A stretch of DNA of 42,396 bases from an uncultured Rhodospirillaceae bacterium. Its GTDB lineage: Bacteria; Pseudomonadota; Alphaproteobacteria; Dongiales; Dongiaceae. The notes under the pieces are model-generated. The model searched no databases. It saw nothing but the letters and a program-made list of their open reading frames with translations, and was not told where the DNA came from. Location: NCBI GenBank assembly GCA_902826565.1, contig CADEFF010000033.1, positions 1 to 42,396 on the forward strand. The letters are read 5' to 3'. Positions 1 through 7,682 of this stretch are shown here, piece after piece. Position 1 is the first letter of the stretch, and every line of letters starts with the position of its first letter. Both the position numbers and the translations under genes were made by a program.

Positions 1-83
1 AGGGCCGCCGGCGCCGGCATTTGTGACGTTGCGATGACCTCAGCCACTCTGCGCGAACGTGGAGGGGTGGGCCCGCAACGATC

Positions 84-148
84 GCGCAAGCTGTTGCGCA
101 GTTGAGCGTTTTGGCCTTCTATTGACCCTGGACGGTCGGGTCCGACCG
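84..148. promoter_or_regulatory. Two dyads upstream of coxS
   Basis: Two perfect inverted repeats lie in the 187 bases before coxS. The first is GCGCAA-gctg-TTGCGC (84-99). The second is CGGTCGG-gt-CCGACCG (133-148). The second lies 40 bases before the coxS start codon, where an operator or activator site would fit. No regulator gene adjoins the pair inside the window. Bases 1-83 hold nothing I recognise. Function is inference. Confidence 0.3.
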
Positions 149-187
149 GGTCGCCTAAAACAAAGCAGCATATTTGGGAGGCAGCGC

Positions 188-676
188 ATGACCGCTGTGT
201 CGATGACGGTGAATGGAAAAGCCGTCCAGGCCGATGTCGAGCCGCGCACGCTGCTCGTCCAGTTCCTGAGGGAGAACCTGCGCTTGACCGGCACGCACGT
301 CGGTTGTGACACCAGCCAATGCGGCGCCTGCGTCGTCCATGTCGACGGCCGCGCGATCAAGTCGTGCACGGCGCTGGCGGTCTCGCTGCAGGGCGCCAAG
401 GTGACGACGATCGAAGGGCTCGCCGCGAACGGCCAGCTCCATCCGATGCAGGCGGCGTTCCGCGAGCATCACGCGCTGCAATGCGGATTCTGTACTCCCG
501 GAATGATCATGTCGGGCGTCGACATCGCGAACCGGCTGGGTCCGACCCTCGACGAGCACACGATCCGGGAGGAGCTGGAAGGCAACCTGTGCCGCTGTAC
601 CGGCTATCACAACATCGTCAAGGCCATTGCCGCCGGCGCCGCCCAGATGGGCGCTGCCAAGATCGCTGCCGAATAG
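188..676 (+). CDS. (2Fe-2S) small subunit of a CoxS-type molybdenum hydroxylase
   Basis: This is the iron-sulfur subunit of a xanthine-dehydrogenase-family hydroxylase. It carries electrons from the Mo site in the partner protein at 692-3022. All eight cluster cysteines are present: C40, C45, C48 and C60 form the plant-ferredoxin-type cluster, and C99, C102, C135 and C137 (QCGFC and LCRC motifs) form the second. The length of 162 aa is normal. I chose ATG 188 because GGGAGG lies just upstream; the frame is open further 5' but without family similarity. The large-subunit gene follows after 15 bases, so the two are co-transcribed. No FAD (CoxM) subunit gene is visible next to them. The substrate is unknown. 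Confidence 0.93.
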   Translation: MTAVSMTVNGKAVQADVEPRTLLVQFLRENLRLTGTHVGCDTSQCGACVVHVDGRAIKSCTALAVSLQGAKVTTIEGLAANGQLHPMQAAFREHHALQCGFCTPGMIMSGVDIANRLGPTLDEHTIREELEGNLCRCTGYHNIVKAIAAGAAQMGAAKIAAE

Positions 677-691
677 GGCCGGGAGGATACC

Positions 692-3022
692 ATGAGCGCG
701 ACTGGGATCGGCGTTTCCGTACCACGGCGGGAGGATCACCGCTTCATCACCGGCAAGGGCCAGTACACCGACGACATCAACCGGCCGGGGCAGGGCTATG
801 CCGTGTTCGTGCGCTCGCCGCATGCGCATGCGACGCTCGGCAAGATCGACACCAGCGCGGCGATCAAGGCGCCGGGCGTGCTCGGCGTGTTCACCGGTGC
901 GGACCTCGCCGCCGACAAGATCGGCGGGCTGATCTGCGGCTGGATGATCCATTCCAAGGACGGCTCGCCGATGAAGGCGGGGCCGCACCCGGCGCTGGCG
1001 CAGGGCAAAGTGCGCTACGTCGGCGACCATGTCGCTGTGGTGATCGCCGAGACGCTGGCGCAGGCCCGCGACGCGGCGGAGCTGGTGGCGGTCGACTACG
1101 ATTCGCTGCCGGCCTCGATCGATCTCGGCAAGACCCAGGGCTCGGGCGCACCGCAGCTCCACGCGGAAGCTCCCGGCAACACCGTCTACGCCTGGCATCT
1201 CGGCGATAAGGCGGCGACGGACGCGGCGTTCGCGGCCGCCAAGCACGTCACCAAGATCGATCTCGTCAACAATCGGGTGATGGTGAGCGCCCTCGAGCCG
1301 CGCGGCGCGATCGGCGTCCATGACGCTGCGCTCGATCGTTACACGCTCTACAGCTCGACGCAGGGCGCGCATGTGGTGCGCGACGTTCTGGCCGATGACG
1401 TATTCCGGATCGCCCGCGAGCGGATTCGCGTGATCACGCCGGATGTGGGCGGCGGCTTCGGCATGAAGATGCCGGCCTATGGCGAGCAGGCGCTGGTGCT
1501 ATGGGCGGCTCGGCTGACCGGCCGGCCGGTGCGCTGGGTTTCGGACCGCCAGGAGGCATTTACTTCGGATACCCAGGGGCGCGACCAGGTTTCCCGGGCG
1601 GAGCTCGCGCTCGACGCGGACGGCCGGTTCCTCGGGCTGCGCGTCACGACGATCGCCAACATGGGAAGCTACCTCTCCTCGTTCGGCCCCTACGTTCCCA
1701 CGACGGCTTCGATGCCGATGCTTTCCGGCCCCTATCGGATTCCTGCAATCCACAGTGTGGTGAAATGCGTGTTCACCCATACCGTGCCGGTCGATGCCTA
1801 TCGCGGCGCGGGACGTCCCGAAACGACCTACCTGCTGGAACGGATCATCGACGCGGCGGCGCGGGAGATCGGGCTCGGACCCGACGAGATTCGGCGCCGC
1901 AATTTCATTCCCGCGCGTGCCATGCCCTTCACCACAATACTCGGGCCGACCTATGACAGCGGCGATTTCGACCGGGTCATGACGACGGCATTGCGCAACG
2001 CCGGCTGGCAGGACATCGCCGCGCGTCGAAAGGCGTCCCGTGCGCGCGGCCGGCGCCGCGGCGTCGGCCTGGCGCTCTATGTGGAGAAGGCCGGCGGCAT
2101 TTTCGAGAACCCGGCCGAGCTGCGCATCGAAACCGACGGCTCGGCCACACTCTCGATCGGAACCCAGAGCACCGGCCAGGGCCATGCGACCACCTTCGCG
2201 CAGATCGTCTCGGACGGACTCGGGTTGCCGCTCGAGAAGATCCGGTTCGTGCAAGGCGACACCGACCAGATCGCCTACGGAAGCGGCACGGCCGCGGCGG
2301 CCTCGATGCCGGTCGGCGGCCATTCCGTGCGAATGGCGACCGACGGCATGGCGGCCATCTGCCGACGCTGGGCGGCCACTCTGCTGGAAGCCGCGGAGGC
2401 CGATATCGAGTTCGCCGAAGGCGCGTTCCGCGTCGTCGGCACCGATCGTTCGCTCGGACTCCCGGCGATCGCGGCCGCCGCCTACGATCCGAAGCGCCCG
2501 GCCGACGGCCTCGAGTTCGGGCTTGCCACGCGGGCGCTCTACAGGCCGATGGCCGCGACTTTCCCGAACGGCTGTCATGTCGCGGAGATCGAGATCGATC
2601 CCGATACCGGCCTGACGACGATCTGCCATTACACCATCGTCGACGATTTCGGGCGCGTGCTGAATCCGCTTCTGCTCGAGGGTCAGGTGCAGGGTGGCAC
2701 GGCGCAGGGCATCGGTCAGGCGATGTTCGAGCAGTGCCGATACGACCCCGAGACCGGGCAGCTCCTTTCAGGCTCTTTCATGGACTACCGGCTGCCGCGC
2801 GCGGGCGACCTGCCAATGTTCGATTTCTCGACCGCGAACACCCCCTGCGCGACCAATCCGATGGGCGTAAAGGGCGCGGGCGAAGCGGGCGCGCTCGGCG
2901 CGCCGCCCGCCATCGTCAACGCGATCGTGGACGCGCTCGCCGAATTCGGCGTGCGCCACATCGATATGCCGGCGACGCCCGAGCGGGTCTGGCGCGCGAT
3001 CGAGGAAGCGCGAGAGACGTGA
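692..3022 (+). CDS. CoxL-type (form II) molybdopterin large subunit
   Basis: This 776-aa protein is the molybdopterin-cytosine-dinucleotide-binding catalytic subunit of a molybdenum hydroxylase. The N-terminal part has the usual xanthine-dehydrogenase a/b hammerhead start. The active-site loop reads AYRGAGR (residues 369-375), the signature of form II enzymes. Genuine CO dehydrogenase (form I) has AYxCSFR, so CO oxidation should not be assumed. The C-terminal GAGEAG motif carries the catalytic Glu (E731). It is the second gene after coxS. It ends 19 bases from the convergent dioxygenase gene at 3042. A product name of aerobic carbon monoxide dehydrogenase would be over-annotation; an N-heterocycle or aldehyde hydroxylase is as likely. 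Confidence 0.92.
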   Translation: MSATGIGVSVPRREDHRFITGKGQYTDDINRPGQGYAVFVRSPHAHATLGKIDTSAAIKAPGVLGVFTGADLAADKIGGLICGWMIHSKDGSPMKAGPHPALAQGKVRYVGDHVAVVIAETLAQARDAAELVAVDYDSLPASIDLGKTQGSGAPQLHAEAPGNTVYAWHLGDKAATDAAFAAAKHVTKIDLVNNRVMVSALEPRGAIGVHDAALDRYTLYSSTQGAHVVRDVLADDVFRIARERIRVITPDVGGGFGMKMPAYGEQALVLWAARLTGRPVRWVSDRQEAFTSDTQGRDQVSRAELALDADGRFLGLRVTTIANMGSYLSSFGPYVPTTASMPMLSGPYRIPAIHSVVKCVFTHTVPVDAYRGAGRPETTYLLERIIDAAAREIGLGPDEIRRRNFIPARAMPFTTILGPTYDSGDFDRVMTTALRNAGWQDIAARRKASRARGRRRGVGLALYVEKAGGIFENPAELRIETDGSATLSIGTQSTGQGHATTFAQIVSDGLGLPLEKIRFVQGDTDQIAYGSGTAAAASMPVGGHSVRMATDGMAAICRRWAATLLEAAEADIEFAEGAFRVVGTDRSLGLPAIAAAAYDPKRPADGLEFGLATRALYRPMAATFPNGCHVAEIEIDPDTGLTTICHYTIVDDFGRVLNPLLLEGQVQGGTAQGIGQAMFEQCRYDPETGQLLSGSFMDYRLPRAGDLPMFDFSTANTPCATNPMGVKGAGEAGALGAPPAIVNAIVDALAEFGVRHIDMPATPERVWRAIEEARET

Positions 3023-3041
3023 TCCTGCGCGCGCGAAACGC

Positions 3042-3926
3042 CTAGTGGTTGGCGTTCGCGTAGACCGACTGCTGACCCTGCACCTCGAAGAACGAGGTCG
3101 AACGGAAGGCCGCCGGAAGCTCGACCGGTCCGCCGCCGAGCCGCGCCGTCCGCGTCGGCTGGCCGCGCACCATCCGGCCCTCGTCCCGATTGGGCAGGCT
3201 GTTGGGCGAGATCGGCATCGCATCGGCAGCCGAGTAAATGCCGATATAGAGGCCCCGTGCCTGCCCCGAACGGTTCGGGTCCGAACCATGCAGCGTCTTG
3301 GCATGCATCAGCACGACGCTGCCGGCGCGGCCGGTAACCGGAACGGCACGCTGCACGCATTCCGCCGCCGCGTCCGGCGCCACCTCGCCCGCGAAGACAT
3401 CGCCGCGCCAGAGGCTGCGGGGCGCCTCGAGATGCGACCCCGGCACGACCGTGAGGCAACCATTGTCGACCGTCATGTCGGTCAGCATCAGCAGCGTCGT
3501 GACCACATCCTCGTTGGTGTGCGGCACATAGGCGAAATCGCTGTGGAAGCCGACCCGCGTATCGGTGCCGGGCAGCTTCAGGTTGACCTTCGAATGCAGG
3601 AACTTGATATCGGGCGAGATCACTTCGGCAGCCATGTCGGCGATAGCGCTGTCGAACGTGGCTTCGCGAAATATGTCGGACACCTCGACCGGGTTGTTCA
3701 CGCGCCGAAGCCGCGGACGGTCGGCCGAATGGCCCTTTTCCAGATCGAAGCGGTGCGTGCCGGCCAGGGTCTCCCCGTAATTGCCGATCCTCGAGCGGCT
3801 CTCCTCCACCCAGTCGGCGAGCTGACGGTTGAGGCGCGCCAACAGATCGGCACTCACGGCATCGCGGCCGACAAGCCAACCCTCCTTCTTGAATTGCTGA
3901 ACCTCTTCGGCACCGAGCCTCGCCAT
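3042..3926 (-). CDS. Phytanoyl-CoA dioxygenase (PhyH) family protein
   Basis: This is a predicted Fe(II)/2-oxoglutarate-dependent oxygenase of 294 aa. The metal triad is visible: H128-x-D130 in GFHSD, and distal H213 in TLHGSD. An Arg-containing stretch (RSGQARG) follows, where the family binds 2-oxoglutarate. The open frame runs upstream to 4103, but I place the start at 3926 because AGGAG precedes that ATG at good spacing and the family begins there. PhyH proteins hydroxylate lipids, small amines, phosphonates or secondary metabolites, and nothing here fixes the substrate. It is convergent with coxL and divergent from the uracil-DNA glycosylase gene. Confidence 0.88.
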   Translation of the reverse strand: MARLGAEEVQQFKKEGWLVGRDAVSADLLARLNRQLADWVEESRSRIGNYGETLAGTHRFDLEKGHSADRPRLRRVNNPVEVSDIFREATFDSAIADMAAEVISPDIKFLHSKVNLKLPGTDTRVGFHSDFAYVPHTNEDVVTTLLMLTDMTVDNGCLTVVPGSHLEAPRSLWRGDVFAGEVAPDAAAECVQRAVPVTGRAGSVVLMHAKTLHGSDPNRSGQARGLYIGIYSAADAMPISPNSLPNRDEGRMVRGQPTRTARLGGGPVELPAAFRSTSFFEVQGQQSVYANANH

Positions 3927-4146
3927 GGGCAACTCCTGATCTGCAATCCGGCGCGGGTCACACCTGGCGCCCGCGCATGATGACACGCTACCCGTCCGGG
4001 GCGACACCACGCAACCACGAGACTGCCACAACCTCGACGACGCGGAATCAAGAATTCTCTGCCGGCCGGGGCAGGCCTCCGCGCCGAGGCGCGAACGGGC
4101 CACCCGCCCAGCGGAACCTTCCCGGGATCAGCCTGTTTTTCCGGAG

Positions 4147-4827
4147 ATGCAGACGGCACGGCAACGCAGCGTCACGGCAAGACGACGGAAAGCGGAGCCC
4201 GAGGGATCGATCAGCCTCAGCGCGCTCCGCACCGAAGCGGCCGTCTGCCGCGCCTGTCCGCTCTGGCGCAACGCGACCCGGACCGTCTTCGGCGAAGGCC
4301 CGGCCTCGGCGCGGCTCATGTTCGTCGGCGAGCAGCCCGGCAGCGCCGAAGACCTCGCCGGCCGCCCCTTCGTCGGCCCCGCCGGGCAGGTCTTCGACAA
4401 GGCGCTCGCCGAGGCCAGGATCGACCGCCAGCGGCAGTTCGTCACCAATGCGGTGAAGCATTTCAAGTTCGAGCGGCGCGGCAAGAAACGGATCCACCAG
4501 CGCCCCACGGCGGACGAGATCGCGGTCTGCCGCTGGTGGCTCGCGCATGAGATCGCCACGGTGCAGCCCCGCCTGATCGTCGCGCTGGGGGCATCGGCGG
4601 CGCGGGCCATCGTCGGCAAGACGGTAAGGATCGGCGAGACGCGCGGGCAGATCCTGACTGCCGAAGCGAGCCTCGGCGGCGTCCCGATCCTGGTGACGGT
4701 GCACCCTTCCTATCTGCTCCGCATCCCCGACGCGGCGCAACGTCGCGTGGAGTTCGGCCGCTTCGTCGCCGACCTGCAGGCGGCGAAACGTCACGCGACC
4801 GGGGCGAGCGGGAGCGGCGCGCATTAG
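4147..4827 (+). CDS. udgX: UdgX-type uracil-DNA glycosylase
   Basis: This is a uracil-DNA glycosylase superfamily protein of 226 aa with the UdgX hallmarks. Motif A is GEQPG (61-65). A long R-loop follows the conserved NAVKHFKFE stretch and reads KKRIH, placing H117 where UdgX carries the His that becomes covalently bonded to the uracil-derived sugar. An HPSYLLR motif lies near the C-terminus. Three cysteines (C34, C37, C128) are available for the iron-sulfur cluster. In family 4/5 enzymes the R-loop is short, which argues against those. The ATG directly abuts GGAG, an unusually short spacing, so the start is uncertain. No LexA box was seen upstream. Confidence 0.85.
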   Translation: MQTARQRSVTARRRKAEPEGSISLSALRTEAAVCRACPLWRNATRTVFGEGPASARLMFVGEQPGSAEDLAGRPFVGPAGQVFDKALAEARIDRQRQFVTNAVKHFKFERRGKKRIHQRPTADEIAVCRWWLAHEIATVQPRLIVALGASAARAIVGKTVRIGETRGQILTAEASLGGVPILVTVHPSYLLRIPDAAQRRVEFGRFVADLQAAKRHATGASGSGAH

Positions 4828-4843
4828 TTCCGCCATTCGCAAG

Positions 4844-4925
4844 GGCTCATCCTTCGACAGGCTCATCCTTCGACAGGCTCAGGATGAGGACTCTTTCCCT
4901 CATGGTGAGCCTGTCGAACCATGAG
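4844..4925. repeat. Dispersed palindromic repeat cluster, copy 1
   Basis: Two exact tandem copies of a 16-base unit, GGCTCATCCTTCGACA, occupy 4844-4859 and 4860-4875. They are followed by a 27-base palindromic unit (4899-4925) with arms CTCATGGT and ACCATGAG. That unit recurs exactly, inverted, at 5557-5583. Similar TTCGACAGGCTCA elements are scattered in alphaproteobacterial intergenic DNA. The rest of 4828-5121 contains the element at 5077-5119 and nothing else I recognise. Confidence 0.8.
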
Positions 4926-5076
4926 GTCCGCGGCGCGCGGCAGGCAGCAGGTGGCAGAGTTCTGCTCGCCGGGCCATGCGCTTAGAGACCGGAGCTGAGG
5001 TCGGGACCCAGGCTGGGGCGAATAGCGGGCATGCCCGCCCGGTCGGTTGCGCCTCCCCGACCCGACGGATAAAGTT

Positions 5077-5119
5077 CCCCTGTCACAGGGGCGCGAAAAC
5101 CTGTCACGGGGACGCAAAA
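5077..5119 (+). repeat. Imperfect tandem repeat with hairpin before a small gene
   Basis: CCCCTGT-c-ACAGGGG (5077-5091) is an inverted repeat. It overlaps two near-identical direct units of 21 and 20 bases that begin CCTGTCAC (5079-5099 and 5100-5119). The second unit supplies the GGGGA that may serve as ribosome binding site for the gene at 5122. This could be a translational or transcriptional control element, or a mobile palindrome remnant. Confidence 0.6.
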
Positions 5120-5121
5120 AA

Positions 5122-5394
5122 ATGACAATTCGCCTCACGGGCGACCTCACCGAAGCCGAGGATGAGGTGCATCTCCTCGCCAAGGACGGCCCCCGCAAGA
5201 TCGTCTTCGTGCTGCCCGACGAGGCGGTGCGCGAAGGCATGGGGATCTGGAGCGATCGCCATTGGCGAACGGCGGCCGAAATCCGCCGGCGCTGGAGCGA
5301 CGTGGAGACTCTCTGCGACTGGGCCTATCGCCGCCATGGAGACAGCCGCACCGACCCCGTGCGCATCCGTCTCACCAAGGACGATCTCGCCTGA
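5122..5394 (+). CDS. Hypothetical protein, 90 aa
   Basis: I do not recognise this family. The start ATG at 5122 has GGGGA nine bases upstream; an upstream in-frame ATG at 5047 would run through the repeat and is unlikely. The protein is soluble, acidic in its first half and rich in Trp/Arg in its middle (GIWSDRHWRTAAEIRRRW). It has no signal peptide or membrane segment. It lies between inverted copies of a 27-base palindrome (4899-4925 and 5557-5583). Codon use resembles its neighbours. Function is unknown. Confidence 0.6.
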   Translation: MTIRLTGDLTEAEDEVHLLAKDGPRKIVFVLPDEAVREGMGIWSDRHWRTAAEIRRRWSDVETLCDWAYRRHGDSRTDPVRIRLTKDDLA

Positions 5395-5438
5395 GACGGG
5401 CGCTCCCCGGCGCCGCCGGCATCATATCTTTCCGTTAT

Positions 5439-5536
5439 CCTCGGGCTTGACCCGAGGGTCCATGCCGCGGCGAACTCGTCGATCGCCCGGAAGCGCTTCG
5501 GCGGCACGACCATGGATGCTCGGGTCACGCCCGAGC
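5439..5536. repeat. Paired CTCGGG palindromes
   Basis: Two hairpins, CCTCGGG-cttga-CCCGAGG (5439-5457) and GCTCGGG-tcacg-CCCGAGC (5518-5536), face each other and carry inverted GTCCATG/CATGGAT flanks. The CGGGCTTGACCCGAGG core is a common dispersed intergenic element in alphaproteobacteria. The second hairpin is followed directly by the 5557-5583 palindrome. Confidence 0.7.
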
Positions 5537-5556
5537 ATGACGCTGGATGGGGAGTC

Positions 5557-5583
5557 CTCATGGTTCGACAGGCTCACCATGAG
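5557..5583. repeat. 27-base palindromic repeat, inverted copy 2
   Basis: This is the exact reverse complement of 4899-4925, with arms CTCATGGT and ACCATGAG. It ends 28 bases before the TTG start of the HAD gene and includes an ATG (5579) in that gene's frame. Confidence 0.8.
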
Positions 5584-5611
5584 GAAGGGCGGAATCGAAA
5601 GGAGCAGGGAT

Positions 5612-6331
5612 TTGTCGCTGCGGCAATTCAAGGTGCTGACCTTCGACGTGGTCGGCACGCTCATCGACTTCGAAGGCGGCATGATCGCCTATATCCGCAA
5701 GACCTCGGGCCTCGCGCCCGAGCGGCTTGCGGACGACCGCATTCTCGAATCCTACCGGCGTATCAGGGCCGGGTCGGACCGGATGCGCTACCCGGACACG
5801 CTCGTGCCGGTCTATCGCGCGATGGCGGACGAGCTCGGCCTTCCGACGACGGCGGGGCTCGCCGAGGGCTTTCGCGATTCCATCGAAGGCTGGCCCGCCT
5901 TCCCGGATTCGGTCGCGGCCCTCGAGCGGCTCAAGGCGCGCTATCGCCTCGTGGCGATGACCAACGCGCAGCGCTGGGCGCTTACCCATATGGCGAAGAC
6001 GCTGGGCGACCCGTTCGACGACAGCGTCACGGTGGACGACGCGCTCTGCGAGAAGCCCGATCCGAAATTCTTCGCCTTCGCGCGCGGGCGCCTGAGCGTC
6101 GCGGGTCACCGGCCGGGCGGCATCCAGCTCGGGGACATCCTGCATGTCGCGCAGAGCCAGTATCACGACATCGGCGTCGCGAAATCGCTCGGCTACAAGA
6201 CCTGCTGGATCCAGCGCCGCAAGCGCCTCGGCGGCTGGGGCGGCTCGCCGGTGCCGGCCGAGGTCGCAGAGCCCGACTGGCATTTCGCGACGCTCGCCGA
6301 GCTGGCCGATGCGGTGGAGGCGGCAGGGTAG
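5612..6331 (+). CDS. HAD-superfamily hydrolase (haloacid dehalogenase-like)
   Basis: This 239-aa cytosolic hydrolase uses an aspartyl nucleophile. Motif I is FDVVGTL with D12 as nucleophile, motif II is MTNAQ, motif III Lys is in CEKPDPKFF, and motif IV is GDILHVAQSQYHD. The cap region and the closing GYKTCWIQRR resemble (S)-2-haloacid dehalogenases. However, HAD substrate prediction is unreliable and a phosphatase is possible. I chose TTG 5612 because AAAGGAG lies eight bases upstream. The alternative ATG at 5579 sits inside a dispersed palindrome and adds residues with no HAD similarity. Confidence 0.85.
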   Translation: MSLRQFKVLTFDVVGTLIDFEGGMIAYIRKTSGLAPERLADDRILESYRRIRAGSDRMRYPDTLVPVYRAMADELGLPTTAGLAEGFRDSIEGWPAFPDSVAALERLKARYRLVAMTNAQRWALTHMAKTLGDPFDDSVTVDDALCEKPDPKFFAFARGRLSVAGHRPGGIQLGDILHVAQSQYHDIGVAKSLGYKTCWIQRRKRLGGWGGSPVPAEVAEPDWHFATLAELADAVEAAG

Positions 6332-6465
6332 CGGAAGCGCGGGCGACGGCCGGCGGGGGTGGCCACTTGCCCGTCCGGTGACCGGGAGCGCAGATTGTCG
6401 CGCCCGGTCGCCTGACAGGCTGGCCCTCGAGCCGGATCGCGCCGCAACCTATGGCTTCGAATCGC

Positions 6466-6540
6466 TGGCGAGCCCGGAGGGGATCGAACCCTCGACCCTC
6501 TGATTAAAAGTCAGATGCTCTACCGCTGAGCTACGGGCTC
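6466..6540 (-). tRNA. tRNA-Lys (anticodon UUU)
   Basis: A complete cloverleaf can be folded on the minus strand. The acceptor stem is GAGCCCG/CGGGCTC, with a D arm, the anticodon arm TCTGA-CTTTTAA-TCAGA, and a T arm with TTCGATC. The discriminator is G and the CCA end is encoded. The loop reads CTTTTAA, so the anticodon is UUU for lysine. Including CCA it spans 75 bases. Confidence 0.96.
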
Positions 6541-6567
6541 TCTCGTGGCGAAGGCGAGTGTGCCACT

Positions 6568-6614
6568 GGCAGGCCCCTATGAGCCGCTGACTCTTAATCA
6601 GCGGCTCGCCTGCC
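6568..6614 (+). pseudogene. Hairpin carrying a tRNA-Lys(CUU)-like anticodon arm
   Basis: GAGCCGCTGA-ctcttaa-TCAGCGGCTC (6581-6607) is a perfect 10-bp stem with a 7-base loop. An outer 7-bp stem GGCAGGC/GCCTGCC (6568-6574 with 6608-6614) encloses it, and a six-base bulge lies on the 5' side. The 19 bases 6586-6604 read exactly like the anticodon arm of a tRNA-Lys(CUU), loop CTCTTAA. No D or T arm remains. It lies 27 bases from tRNA-Lys(UUU). It may be a tRNA relic, an attachment-site remnant, or a terminator that resembles one by chance. Confidence 0.4.
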
Positions 6615-6762
6615 GGGCGAGGGTCTAGCATGGCGGCGGGCCGCTGCAAACCCGGCTCGGTGGCCAGGCGCAGGGGGTTGTTCCGGCGCGGTTTCCCGCG
6701 GTTGGCGCGGGCTTTCCGCCGCCGTTTTCCGCGCGGCCGCGCAGGGCGCGGTCGCCTGCCGT

Positions 6763-7650
6763 TCAGATCGCGAGCTCGATCCAGTAGGGCTGGTGGTCCG
6801 AGCCCTCGGCGGCGCCATCGACCCAGGCGCGCGTCACGGCGCCGGCGAGGCCGCCGCTGACGAAGCCGTAATCGATGCGGATGGCCTCCGGGATCGGATA
6901 GGCGGCCGAGGGCGGGAAGGTCGCACCCGGCCCGCCATCGCCCGCCAGGAGCCAGCTATCGGCGAGCGACAGGCGATAGAAGGCGCGGCCATGGAGCGCG
7001 GGCTCGTCGGCGACCAGCGCCCGATATTCGGGCGTGCCGGGCCGGGTGTTGAAATCGCCCAGCATGATCGCGTCGGTCGGCGAGGGTGGCGGCGTCTCGC
7101 CCGCCGACCAGTCCACGCCGGCAAGCCCCACCTCGCCGCTCCAGGCGCCGCCCTCGTTCGCCGTGGCGCGCCAGAGCCGCATCAGCGCCTCGGCCTGCAG
7201 CCGCCGCTCCTCCGAGCCGTGCGAGGAGAGATGCACGGCGTAGACGCGCAAGGGCCGCCCCGGCGCCTCGATCACGCCCTCAAGCGCGCCCATCTGGAAG
7301 CCGAGTCCGTTGGTGTTGTCGAGCTTCGGCAGCGGGAAGATGCGGGCCGAGCGGATCGGCCAGCGGGCGAGCAGCATGGTGCCGTGCTGCCGGCGGCGGT
7401 TCTCGATCCTGCCATCGGCCCCGCGGCGGCTCGCATCGACGTCGAAGAACGGCCCATAGACCCAGTAATAGTCCGGCAGCAGCGCCGCGATCTCCGCCGG
7501 CTGGTCCGCCATGCCGCTTTTCGGCCAGTTCCGCTCGACCTCCTGGAGCGCGACGATATCGGCGCCCGCCACGGCGCGGATGGCGCGGGCGAGGTCGAGC
7601 CGCCCGTCGCGACCGACGCCATATTGAATGTTGTAGCCGACGAGACGCAT
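6763..7650 (-). CDS. Endonuclease/exonuclease/phosphatase family protein
   Basis: This 295-aa protein has the DNase I-like four-layered fold. It opens with MRLVGYNIQYG and then shows LQEVE (metal-binding Glu), YAVHLSSHG (catalytic His), GDFNTRPGTPEY (Asp/Asn pair) and the terminal SDHQPYW Asp-His. All the catalytic residues expected for a metal-dependent phosphodiesterase are there. Substrates in this superfamily range from DNA to sphingomyelin and inositol phosphates, and no signal peptide is visible. It starts 32 bases after the Rieske oxygenase gene on the same strand, so the two are probably co-transcribed. Confidence 0.88.
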   Translation of the reverse strand: MRLVGYNIQYGVGRDGRLDLARAIRAVAGADIVALQEVERNWPKSGMADQPAEIAALLPDYYWVYGPFFDVDASRRGADGRIENRRRQHGTMLLARWPIRSARIFPLPKLDNTNGLGFQMGALEGVIEAPGRPLRVYAVHLSSHGSEERRLQAEALMRLWRATANEGGAWSGEVGLAGVDWSAGETPPPSPTDAIMLGDFNTRPGTPEYRALVADEPALHGRAFYRLSLADSWLLAGDGGPGATFPPSAAYPIPEAIRIDYGFVSGGLAGAVTRAWVDGAAEGSDHQPYWIELAI

Positions 7651-7682
7651 CGCTTGCCTGTCCGCCGGCCGGTCCCCGTGGC

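Noticed and set aside
155-1372. A 405-codon minus-strand frame opposite coxS and coxL
   Set aside because: It is an antisense shadow of two genes with complete motifs.
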